Position numbers and translations under genes: made by a program. A stretch of 64,000 nucleotides of DNA from Methanospirillum stamsii (lineage in GTDB: Archaea > Halobacteriota > Methanomicrobia > Methanomicrobiales > Methanospirillaceae), in assembly GCF_046244385.1 (NCBI RefSeq), contig NZ_CP176366.1, positions 3,410,001 through 3,474,000 on the forward strand. Reading direction: 5' to 3'. Shown here in pieces: positions 17,801 through 25,194 of this stretch (position 1 is the stretch's first letter; each line of letters opens with the position of its first letter). Under the pieces are notes generated by a model. It searched no databases. It saw nothing but the letters and a program-made list of their open reading frames with translations, and was not told the origin of the DNA.

Positions 17801-18054
17801 TCATATCCTGCCCGGTCGATTACATTAAGTCCATGCATCCGATTAAACCGGAGAATACTATCTTTGAGGATTTTATTCCAGGCTGTTCCGAGATGAATAT
17901 GACCGGTTGTATACGGCGGACCGTCTACAAAAAACCATGTTTTTCCATTCCGGTTCTGATCTTTTACCCTGGCATAGATGTCCTCTTTGTTCCAGAATTT
18001 CTGAACAGAGTTTTCAATATCCCTGGGTGTAAAACTGCTGGTAACCTCTTGCAC
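14866..18054 (-). CDS. ileS: isoleucyl-tRNA synthetase
   Basis: Charges tRNA-Ile with isoleucine in the cytoplasm. The 1062-residue class I synthetase carries the HIGH-type motif GHIHLGTAWNKILKD (about residues 52-66) and KMSKSLGNVVTPEE (about 590). The editing (CP1) domain lies between, with WTTTPWTLPANVAV near residue 222, and the C-terminal anticodon-binding region follows. A zinc-type CSSCG ... CSCGG pair occurs near 460-500. Length and motif pattern match archaeal/eukaryotic-type IleRS. The gene is transcribed alone or with the doubtful small ORF. An inverted repeat lies about 80-110 bp upstream of the start. Confidence 0.97.
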   Translation of the reverse strand: MQEVTSSFTPRDIENSVQKFWNKEDIYARVKDQNRNGKTWFFVDGPPYTTGHIHLGTAWNKILKDSILRFNRMHGLNVIDRAGYDMHGLPIEVRVEHELGFENKKDIESYGIGAFIEKCKSFALSHKDIMSDQFRSLGIWMNFDDPYQTVMPEYIEAAWWTLKQAHEKGLLERGHRVVNWCPRCETAIADSEVEYWDEKDPSIFVKFPIHGLENEYLVIWTTTPWTLPANVAVAVDKDFIYARVEAVKDGNKEILWIAKDLVESVLKRGKYQNFSILSEKSGSDLSGTKYSSPLAHLIPRQKEIDHKVVIAGFVEMDNTGMVHIAPGHGWDDYLLGVEKGLDIFCPVDGAGYYNKEGGVYEGLFVRDANDKILEDLGSHLLGRMKITHRYGHCWRCKTPIIYRATEQWFISVPKMKEKMLSEIKATSWYPEWAGSARFYDFVSDARDWCISRQRYWGIPIPVWQCSSCGASRVFGTVAELNEAAGSNLTDPHRPYVDEISVPCSCGGSMKRVEDIFDVWFDSAMASWATLGFPRNDALFHEMWPADFITEGQDQTRGWFYSQLGASTIAFNRSPYKSVLMHGFALDADGRKMSKSLGNVVTPEEVIEKFGVDVLRLYILSSNAPWEDLKFNWDGVSTVNRTMNILWNVYRFPLPYMILDGFSPAQSSDGIYDDEYIVRSYREMPEIDRWIISRINSITRQISADMGEYQLHRVTRQLMNFILEDLSRWYVQIVRPRMWLEEDSPDKKFAYETIAYCLRTLCRLLAPFAPHITEAMYENLRLSADPVSVHMLAWPAGDIRLIDENLERRMDVVRSFDEAVANARQAGKRKLRWPVENVIVVTSSESVTEAFSSMEELAKDRANARNIEVIQGSWDRMRYNAEPIMKKIGPSFGKKGPVVKSLIETADGSALRKQLEESGSVTLSDGTEEFVLTAEHMTFSQHLPERIFGAEMPDASVYVDITLTQDIEAEGYSREIIRRLQEMRKQLDLNVEDNILIDAVIGDEHLRELLSTSWQDLIKQEVRGKILKIHESVSGRDGSVLFQLDRDWDIEGVNVTLGISLAG

Positions 18055-18130
18055 GATATTTCCTCAAAAATTCCTTATAAAATTGGCTGCACCGGCAGAT
18101 AGGTGTTTCTTATAGTGCCAGATAAAAGGA

Positions 18131-18167
18131 TTTAGAATAATCGAAATAAAACGACGGTTATTCTAAA
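18131..18167. repeat. 10-bp perfect inverted repeat upstream of ileS
   Basis: TTTAGAATAA at 18131-18140 and TTATTCTAAA at 18158-18167 are exact reverse complements separated by 17 bp. The element lies 77-113 bp upstream of the ileS ATG and 70 bp downstream of the DUF2207 stop codon on the same strand. It could be an operator or part of a terminator/leader hairpin; no long T-run follows it on the minus strand. Confidence 0.5.
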
Positions 18168-18236
18168 GCCTGGACGCTAAATGCACTTCATAGATTAAGG
18201 CAGACATTCAAAATGTTATGCCATTAACTATTAAAA

Positions 18237-20057
18237 TCACCATCCACCAGCACCTCCCCCACCAAATCCACCGCCACCGCCAAAGCCTCCTCCTCCAAAT
18301 GAGCCACCTGAACCTGATGAAGGAGGGACGTATGCAAGCATGGGTGAAAATCCGATATGCAATAACGCAGGGGCATACCATCCTCCTGATGGTAGATCAG
18401 GAACATGGATATCAAGAGACTTCAGGGCTTTTGATACCTGGTCCCCCACCCCAAGAGCTGTTCCGTACACCATCCAGGTACCCCACATGGAGATGTCCTC
18501 CGGCTTATATCGCTGCATCATTACCGAATCAGAGAGGAAATTTCTGAATGATTCCCACTGTAATCTTTCCTTATAGTAATCAGATTTCCATGTTCCAAAG
18601 AGTGAAATAGGGAATAAAAAGGCAATGATTACCTGTAGAATACTCAGACAGGAATAATATACCGCCTGACCTAGAATGAGCCTGTCCCCGGGGCCTATCA
18701 GAATTAACACGAGTGAAATGAAAAATAACCCGATAGCAATAATGAGGAGGGGAATCAGGTGAGAATGACCGCCCCTGATATATTGCGAAACCATACTGTC
18801 TGAAAGGCCTGCCGGAATTTCATTGAATGATTTCTGGTATTCCAAAAGCTGGTTCCTCATTGTGGAATTAGAATTGGCATCTTCAGCCATATCCTTAAAA
18901 GTATTTTGAGTTATCTCACCATCTTTTGACAGAACAGAAAGGGTCCTGATTACCTGTTCTTCATATTGGTCTCCGGTTTCAGTTTTTAGTACACGAATCG
19001 TAAACCCGTTGTCTGATTGTGGCTCAATTACAATTACCCCTCTCCGGTGAAGGTCAAGAAGTGTTGCATGGAGACCTTCTTCAGTAAACTTCTGGGGGTT
19101 ACCGGCGAATATTAGGTTTACCAACCAAGGTTTCAGGGAAGGATCAGGAACAAAACTCAGGTGTTCCGGCACTGAAAAGGATTTTTCCCGCCCAAACAAA
19201 AACCAAACTAATAATAGTGCAGCAGGAATGAAGAATATAAAACCGAGTGATATCCATGAAAGTATCCGGTAAATTGTATTTATATACGAAACATATCCCG
19301 GATTTGCCTTATCCGCCAAATCCTTTACCGTTCCGGAAACTGAAGATATTTTTCCATCAAGGCTTTTGGTAACCGATTCATCAATCAGGACCTCAAATCC
19401 GAGGGGAATATCTTCAGCCACACCTCCGGAAAGAATATAAGAATCATCGGTTTTCTGCACTTTGAGGTCAGCCGGATGAGGATAGAGAGCGATTACTCCC
19501 TCTGAGGGTATAATTATTCTGACCGATTCATAAGGTATATGGATTGTTGCCAGATCAATATTGAGATGGTCAGAGTCACTGCCCCGTTCAATGGGAGGCA
19601 CCACATCCCAGGCATAAGAGACCGGATATATTCCACGGGAATAATAAACCGGATTAAATACTCCGGCTTCATTTTTTCCTGCACGACTCTCAATTACCGA
19701 TAAATACTGGTTTTTTTCTCTCGTGAGAGTTACTTTACCCGATGCATCTTTCAGATATCCTATAGTATCGGGAGGTGGAATCATGGAAAGATACCGAATA
19801 TAGGAACCGGAGCCCTGACTTGTATAAACAGGAACATTGAAATTTCTATTCAGACTTCTGTACTGATCATCAACATTAACGGAGTAGACATATGATTCGT
19901 TAAGTGTTCCATCCCATGAAAAAGTGGCATCATACGAACTCACCATGAGATCTGATACAAAAATTCCCTGGAAAAGAGAGAATATTGAAAAACCAAAGAC
20001 AGCTATTCCTCCGGTAATGAGGAGAAGAAAAATAAGATCCTTATTTTCACTCTGCAT
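18237..20057 (-). CDS. DUF2207-type membrane protein with Gly-rich tail
   Basis: The 606-residue protein has an N-terminal membrane segment (LIFLLLITGGIAVFGFSIF, about residues 9-27), a large extracytoplasmic beta-rich domain (about 40-260), a second segment (about 268-290), a cytoplasmic winged-helix-like part around 310-400 (TEEGLHATLLDLHRRGVIVIE), two more segments (about 440-500) and a Gly/Phe-rich tail (SGSGGSFGGGGFGG...). This is the architecture of the DUF2207 (YciQ-like) family, whose function is unknown. It follows the Bat-type operon on the same strand after a small zinc protein, and may belong to it. No enzyme motif is seen. Confidence 0.8.
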   Translation of the reverse strand: MQSENKDLIFLLLITGGIAVFGFSIFSLFQGIFVSDLMVSSYDATFSWDGTLNESYVYSVNVDDQYRSLNRNFNVPVYTSQGSGSYIRYLSMIPPPDTIGYLKDASGKVTLTREKNQYLSVIESRAGKNEAGVFNPVYYSRGIYPVSYAWDVVPPIERGSDSDHLNIDLATIHIPYESVRIIIPSEGVIALYPHPADLKVQKTDDSYILSGGVAEDIPLGFEVLIDESVTKSLDGKISSVSGTVKDLADKANPGYVSYINTIYRILSWISLGFIFFIPAALLLVWFLFGREKSFSVPEHLSFVPDPSLKPWLVNLIFAGNPQKFTEEGLHATLLDLHRRGVIVIEPQSDNGFTIRVLKTETGDQYEEQVIRTLSVLSKDGEITQNTFKDMAEDANSNSTMRNQLLEYQKSFNEIPAGLSDSMVSQYIRGGHSHLIPLLIIAIGLFFISLVLILIGPGDRLILGQAVYYSCLSILQVIIAFLFPISLFGTWKSDYYKERLQWESFRNFLSDSVMMQRYKPEDISMWGTWMVYGTALGVGDQVSKALKSLDIHVPDLPSGGWYAPALLHIGFSPMLAYVPPSSGSGGSFGGGGFGGGGGFGGGGAGGW

Positions 20058-20088
20058 ATGATTCTCCCACTATGATAATCCGGAACTA

Positions 20089-20271
20089 TTATAAATATCG
20101 GACATAGTAACAGGCATCAGCATTCAGATGTTCACCAGGTGAGAGGTTTTTTAAAAAAGAACTAGCATGTTCTTCGCAAACAACCTGTTTACAGCAACCA
20201 AGTATTTCGATACCAATTGCAGGTTTGCCACAGAACTGACAGATGTTTTCATTGCCATAAGGAATTTCCAT
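20089..20271 (-). CDS. small zinc-binding protein
   Basis: The 60-residue protein carries ICQFCGKPAIGIEILGCC, then VCEEHAS and a late Cys: a Cys/His arrangement like an AN1- or B-box-type treble clef (CxxC...CC...CxxH). Probably binds zinc. It sits between the BatD-like gene (117 bp upstream) and the DUF2207 gene (31 bp downstream), all on the minus strand. I do not recognise a named family. The regular ligand spacing argues for a real gene. Confidence 0.6.
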   Translation of the reverse strand: MEIPYGNENICQFCGKPAIGIEILGCCKQVVCEEHASSFLKNLSPGEHLNADACYYVRYL

Positions 20272-20388
20272 AATTTCCCGGATAGTACTTTACTTCAGAA
20301 TTTTTAACTTCGCTCATCATTCAAATACTGATGAAAAAAATTTCGTATGCTGATAAATTTTTCTGATTTCTTTGAAAAAAGAAATGAA

Positions 20389-22023
20389 TTATAAATTGAG
20401 TGAATTCTTAGGACCATCAGAGATAAAAGCTTTAATATCTGATAACATCGCGAAAAAATCATCATCAACCGGAGCTCCCCTGATATATTCAACTGTGGAA
20501 CAGGCATTAAGAATCTGATAAATCCGGTCTTTTTCCGGGATAGAGAGATTACATTTCCCAGATACAATCTCTTCACTCGTGAATGATTCACCAACTCCAA
20601 ATCTGCCGGAGATATAAACTCTCACAGCCTGACCTAACAAAGCATATCCTTCTTTTTTATCACCGGAGACATACGATTTCTCAGCATGCCCGATAAGTTC
20701 CCAAACAACCTCTTTAAAATCTCTTACCGGAATCACGATCTCCTGATTACTCATGACTTCATCCTTTCGGGTAGAGAAATACCACCAGGTGATACCTGCA
20801 CATAAGACTATCAGTATAATTATGAGAAGAATCCCCAATAACCAAAATACCGGAAATTCCTTTTCTTCTTCAAGAATTACCTCTTCAACCGTACCATTTA
20901 CGATTCTGGCTGAAAGAGTTGTATTTCTACCGTCCAGAGCTGAATAATTCTGCTTCACCGTTGTATTATTGGGAGTCCGGGTAACAGTACCGGATGTCGG
21001 AGTCATAGAATTGTTATGTAAATCATTTTTCATGTCATTCCATGTGGAGTTCGAAGCAAGCTCCTGAGGGACTGGAATTTCTCCCGATTTCTCTGCTTTC
21101 AAAGAAGAGATCTTACTATCTTCTGCTTTTCCGGTCAGGGATACTTTCTCACTATCATAATTTTCAAAATCAATAGAAACCTCTCCGCTATCCGGACCTG
21201 TTGAAACAATTCTTCCGTTTGTCTGGTTATATCCGGCATCCCGAAGCTCAGATGCCTGTTGTTGAAGGAGGGGATCCTGTTCCAGTGATTCAGATAATTT
21301 TTCTTTTTCTTCTTTTGACTGCTGGCTTTCAGCCATCATCTGCTGTTTGAGAGCTTCGCCTGAAGAAGACATCTGATTATTCTGTAGGGCTTGCTGTGGA
21401 TTTTGTGAGGATTGCTGAGAAGACGAACTCATCTTGGAAGAAGAACTACTCATTGACATGAAATTTTGCATGAGTTGTTGCTGTTCCTGCCTCATCTGTT
21501 CCATCTGTTCATCCATAGCAGCAAATGGATCCGATTGAGAGGATGAAGAAGGTGTTTTGGTTGCTTCGGAAGTGGTTGACCGGACAGTATTTTTCTCCTG
21601 TTTTATATCCTTCATATCAGATACAAAATGGACTGAAATTGTCGGTAATATTGCTGCATAATCCTGGGTATTCCGAGAATAGAGAAGAATCAATGAGAGA
21701 TCGAAATCAGTTGTCGTTTCTGAAGAAAGAGACAATCCATGATTTGATCTACCCGGTGCAATCGGAAATGATTGTGACTGTGTACTGATTTTTGAAAGCG
21801 AAAACCCTCCGCCATCCTGGTGCTCAGTCAGACTGTACTGTAATTGTCCGGGAATAGTATTCTGAAAAGAACTTTCAATGATGAAAGGAACCTTTGCATC
21901 AGTTCCGGCTAGAAAGTAATAATCAGTCTGTTCTGATGACATGGAGATATCGTCTGCCAGTGCATTAAATCCGGACAGAAGAATAAATCCGGTCAGAATT
22001 AACCATACTATTTTCATCTTCAT
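20389..22023 (-). CDS. BatD-like exported, membrane-anchored protein of the MoxR operon
   Basis: The 544-residue protein has a signal peptide (MKMKIVWLILTGFILLSG, cleaved near ALA-DD), an extracytoplasmic beta domain (about 25-135), a low-complexity Gln/Met/Ser stretch (about 150-260, with QQEQ, SSSSS and QQMM runs) containing coiled-coil potential, several N-glycosylation sequons (about 330-390), one membrane segment (FWLLGILLIIILIVLCAGIT, about 400-420) and a cytoplasmic helical domain to the C-terminus. Position and topology match BatD-like partners of BatA/VWA proteins, although sequence similarity is not obvious. The start overlaps the VWA gene stop by 4 nt, indicating coupling. Function unknown. 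Confidence 0.65.
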   Translation of the reverse strand: MKMKIVWLILTGFILLSGFNALADDISMSSEQTDYYFLAGTDAKVPFIIESSFQNTIPGQLQYSLTEHQDGGGFSLSKISTQSQSFPIAPGRSNHGLSLSSETTTDFDLSLILLYSRNTQDYAAILPTISVHFVSDMKDIKQEKNTVRSTTSEATKTPSSSSQSDPFAAMDEQMEQMRQEQQQLMQNFMSMSSSSSKMSSSSQQSSQNPQQALQNNQMSSSGEALKQQMMAESQQSKEEKEKLSESLEQDPLLQQQASELRDAGYNQTNGRIVSTGPDSGEVSIDFENYDSEKVSLTGKAEDSKISSLKAEKSGEIPVPQELASNSTWNDMKNDLHNNSMTPTSGTVTRTPNNTTVKQNYSALDGRNTTLSARIVNGTVEEVILEEEKEFPVFWLLGILLIIILIVLCAGITWWYFSTRKDEVMSNQEIVIPVRDFKEVVWELIGHAEKSYVSGDKKEGYALLGQAVRVYISGRFGVGESFTSEEIVSGKCNLSIPEKDRIYQILNACSTVEYIRGAPVDDDFFAMLSDIKAFISDGPKNSLNL

Positions 22024-22970
22024 TGAATAATCCGCCTCCGTCCATATCGCAGGAGGACTTCTCCCACCATGAATACCATTGACAGGGTAAAGAACCAGGT
22101 TGCAATACTGGTCTCTTCCTTTTCACGATTAATTTCTTTATTGAGATTTTTGTAAATTTCTGATAAAGTCCGGTCATCCACAGACTTATAGTACTTTCCC
22201 TGAGTGCTATCGGCAATTGATTGCAGAAGTTCTTCATCGAGCATTGCATACTGAGGATTTCCAAACCAGTCATACCCGAGAACGACAGGACTTTCTGAAC
22301 CCATTCCAATGGTAAAGACCTGAATACCCTTTTCCCGGGCGAATTGTGCAGCCTCTTCTGGTGCAATAACACCAGCATTATTCACTCCGTCAGAGAGGAG
22401 AATTACAACTTTTTTCTTATTCGGAATAGATTCTGCCATATCAATTCCAAGTCCAAGACCGTCTCCAATGGCAGTTGCTCCTTCCTTTGGTTCGATTGCC
22501 CGTAATTTTTTAATGACCCGGTCTTTATCCGGAGAAAGATAGGCTGCACTTGTTGCACCGGTCTCAAAGGTTATAACCCCTGCATAATCTTTGATATCAA
22601 GGGATTTAAGCAGAATTTCAGCTGAACGTTTTGCAGACTCCAGTCTTGTCGGCTGGTAATCATTCGCCTGCATACTCCCGGAGACATCAATTACCAGAAC
22701 GACGTTCACACCCTCTTTAGCCTGCTCAAGAGGGATATGCGGATCAGCAAGACCGATAATAATACAACCGACCGAGGCTAGGATGAGAAGAAGAAGAGTT
22801 CTAGGTCTTGATGACTGGGAACTGCCATGAAGAGCACTTTTTAAAAATCCGATATTTGAAAATACAATTGCTTCCTGTTTTTTTCTTTTTGTTTCATGAA
22901 TATAATAGTAATAGAGTGCCGGTAGAATGACCAATGCAATCAGCCACTCCGGGTGATAAAAACCGGTCAT
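22020..22970 (-). CDS. BatA-like von Willebrand factor A membrane protein
   Basis: The 316-residue protein has two N-terminal membrane segments (WLIALVILPALYYYYI; LLLLILASVGCIIIGLA), a VWA domain (about residues 88-280) with the complete MIDAS motif DVSGSMQAND, the Thr of AYLSPDKD region and LSDGVNN, and a C-terminal membrane helix (ATWFFTLSMVFMVGEVLL). MIDAS VWA domains bind Mg2+ and protein ligands; with MoxR ATPases they are thought to act in assembly or insertion of metal-dependent or envelope complexes. The gene overlaps both neighbours by 4 nt in one operon. Confidence 0.9.
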   Translation of the reverse strand: MTGFYHPEWLIALVILPALYYYYIHETKRKKQEAIVFSNIGFLKSALHGSSQSSRPRTLLLLILASVGCIIIGLADPHIPLEQAKEGVNVVLVIDVSGSMQANDYQPTRLESAKRSAEILLKSLDIKDYAGVITFETGATSAAYLSPDKDRVIKKLRAIEPKEGATAIGDGLGLGIDMAESIPNKKKVVILLSDGVNNAGVIAPEEAAQFAREKGIQVFTIGMGSESPVVLGYDWFGNPQYAMLDEELLQSIADSTQGKYYKSVDDRTLSEIYKNLNKEINREKEETSIATWFFTLSMVFMVGEVLLRYGRRRIIQ

Positions 22971-23854
22971 AATTCACCTCCAGGTCTGGCCATCATGAGA
23001 TGCTTTAATAAAGGCACGAAATCTTCTCCGGATCGAATATTTACAAAGGGAATTTTGTATTTTTTCATCATCAGGGACACTTCATTATGGTGATTTGCTG
23101 AAGCTTCCATGTAGAGATCCCTGATAGCAGGATCAGATGTGTCAACAAGAATCTGTTCTCCGGTTTCGGCATCCTCCAGTTCTATCAAACCAACATCAGG
23201 AAGTTCTCCTTCGCGGGGATCGGATACCCGGATAGAAAGGAGGTCATGATGGCGTTTTACCATAGATAATTCACGGGAACAATCCGGAGTAAAAAAGTCA
23301 GATAACAGAACAACAGTTGACATCCGTCTGACCTGCTGGAGTATCAGATGAAGAGCAGGACGAAGATCTGAACCCCTGGACTCTGATTTATGAGTAATAA
23401 CCGACTGTAGAAGATGGATTACATGGTTTCTTCCACTTCGTGCAGGGATGAATTTTTCTATCCGGTCAGATACCAGGATCAGACCAACCCGGTCATGATA
23501 ATTTACCGCTGAAAATGCAAGAGTTGCCAGTACTGAAAGAAGGGTGCTGAATTTTGATACTTTTGAGCCAAATGATCCGGATCCTGATACATCTGCAATG
23601 AGGTACAGAATATGGTCACGTTCCTCAACAAATTCCTTGACATAAGGAATGTTATATCGTGCCGTTATCTTCCAGTCTATTGCCCTGATATCATCTCCGG
23701 CAATGTACTCCCTGATATCAGAAAATTCAACACCCTGCCCTTTAAAAAGGGAGATATGAACTCCTGCCTGCTGACCGGATACTCTGGCACGGGTCAGGAT
23801 ATCAATGGTCCTTATCTTCTGAATCAACTCAGAATACGTATCATTATCCGGCAT
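22967..23854 (-). CDS. DUF58 protein of the MoxR operon
   Basis: The 295-residue soluble protein carries the DUF58 signature REYIAGDDIRAIDWKITAR (about residues 47-65), followed by a degenerate VWA-like domain (YLIADVSGSGSFG, about 85). DUF58 proteins almost always accompany MoxR ATPases and VWA proteins and are presumed to connect them. It lies between moxR (12 bp upstream) and the VWA gene (4-nt overlap). Length is normal for this family. Molecular role is not established. Confidence 0.9.
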   Translation of the reverse strand: MPDNDTYSELIQKIRTIDILTRARVSGQQAGVHISLFKGQGVEFSDIREYIAGDDIRAIDWKITARYNIPYVKEFVEERDHILYLIADVSGSGSFGSKVSKFSTLLSVLATLAFSAVNYHDRVGLILVSDRIEKFIPARSGRNHVIHLLQSVITHKSESRGSDLRPALHLILQQVRRMSTVVLLSDFFTPDCSRELSMVKRHHDLLSIRVSDPREGELPDVGLIELEDAETGEQILVDTSDPAIRDLYMEASANHHNEVSLMMKKYKIPFVNIRSGEDFVPLLKHLMMARPGGEL

Positions 23855-23866
23855 GGCTCCACCAGC

Positions 23867-24853
23867 TCAGGGGACCGGTACGGTTTTGATTATCTGATCG
23901 ATGATTGTATCAACAGTAATTTCTTCTGCTTCCGCCAGGTACGAGAGAAGTATCCGGTGCCGGAGGACATCCGGGGCTACTGCACGTACATCATCCGGGA
24001 GAACAAATCCCCGTCCCCGAAGGAGGGCATGGGCTTTTGCTCCAAGCATCAGGTAAATAGAGGCACGAGGTGAGGCACCGTAACGAATGTATGATGCAAG
24101 TGGTATCTGATAATCGGTAGGATTTCGCGTACCATCAACAAGAGCAGTGATGTATTTTTTTATTTCAAGATCAGCATAAATGATCGGAACTACTGCCTGA
24201 ATTTTTTTTATATCCGATGCCGTGATTACCGATTTTGGATGATAATGAATTCCTTCTGTAAAACGGTCAAGAATGAGAAGTTCTTCTGTTTTTGAGGGAT
24301 ATCCCATGAGTACCTTGAACATGAACCGGTCCATCTGGGCTTCAGGAAGCGGATAGGTTCCCTCGTGTTCAATCGGGTTTTCCGTAGCAAGAACAAAGAA
24401 AGGATCAGGTAATTCATAGGTTTCTCCCTGAATAGTGACCTGTCTCTCCTGCATTGCTTCAAGAAGAGCTGACTGCACTTTCGGAGGAGCACGGTTTATT
24501 TCATCCGCCAGGAGAAACTGCGTGAATACAGGACCTTTTACTGTTTTAAAGGTACAGTCCTGCTGATTATATATTTTTGTTCCGGTAATATCAGCCGGAA
24601 GAAGATCCGGAGTAAATTGTATCCGGCAGAATCCGGAGTCGATACACTGTGCAAGGGTCTTGATCATCAGGGTTTTTGCAATTCCCGGAACCCCTTCCAG
24701 AAGAACATGCCCATCAGCAATTATTGCCATAATAAGCCGTTCAAGAATGGGTTTTTGTCCGGCAATGACCTGTCCTATCTCATGTTCCAGAGGTATGAGC
24801 AGATCTGCACATTCCTTTGCCCGGGTAGTTAGTGATTGAATTTCTTCGTTCAT
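23867..24853 (-). CDS. MoxR-family AAA+ ATPase
   Basis: The 328-residue ATPase shows Walker A GVPGIAKT (about residues 55-62), Walker B LLADEINRAPPKVQSALLEAM (about 115), sensor 1 VLATENPIEHEGTYPLPEAQ and the Arg-finger region DRFMFKV. MoxR ATPases are chaperone-like and work with VWA-domain partners, here encoded downstream. It is the first gene of a four- to six-gene operon (MoxR, DUF58, VWA, BatD-like, zinc protein, DUF2207). CAGGAG lies about 10 nt before the ATG. Confidence 0.95.
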   Translation of the reverse strand: MNEEIQSLTTRAKECADLLIPLEHEIGQVIAGQKPILERLIMAIIADGHVLLEGVPGIAKTLMIKTLAQCIDSGFCRIQFTPDLLPADITGTKIYNQQDCTFKTVKGPVFTQFLLADEINRAPPKVQSALLEAMQERQVTIQGETYELPDPFFVLATENPIEHEGTYPLPEAQMDRFMFKVLMGYPSKTEELLILDRFTEGIHYHPKSVITASDIKKIQAVVPIIYADLEIKKYITALVDGTRNPTDYQIPLASYIRYGASPRASIYLMLGAKAHALLRGRGFVLPDDVRAVAPDVLRHRILLSYLAEAEEITVDTIIDQIIKTVPVP

Positions 24854-25194
24854 GGAAATATAGCTCCTGAATAATTATCCAGACTCAAAATCTCTGTTTG
24901 TCAGGAGAATAACGTTGCAAAGTAAAGTTCGCTTTCCATTTAGATAAATATGTAGTACATTATAATAAAATAGGAAAAGAGAGTATAGCGGATATTCATT
25001 ACAGAATTTTTTTTGTGATCGCAGAATCCTTTTGATTTGTTAATGTGAATAAAAAAATTCAGGATTATTCGATTTAGTAATTTTTTACGATTATATTTTC
25101 CATTAGTATCCTGTTTCACATCATCTAAAAACAAGAGTGAAAAAAAGTTTGCGACTATAAATCGGTCAAAAAAAGATTATTAGATTTTCTGGAA
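24854..25194. other. AT-rich intergenic region (341 bp) with promoter of the MoxR operon
   Basis: Both flanking genes are on the minus strand. The part nearest 24853 should hold the MoxR promoter; TATTTTATTATAATG (minus strand, about 24957-24972) is a TATA-like candidate but is about 105-120 bp from the ATG, so a leader would be expected. The part nearest 25195 holds the terminator of the giant surface protein. No gene is visible. Confidence 0.45.
25140..25174 (-). terminator. double oligo-T terminator after the giant PKD protein gene
   Basis: On the minus strand two T7 runs (complements of A7 at 25168-25174 and A7 at 25140-25146) follow the stop codon of the 1781-residue gene by about 20 and 48 nt. 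Archaeal RNA polymerase stops on such U-tracts without a hairpin. Confidence 0.55.
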
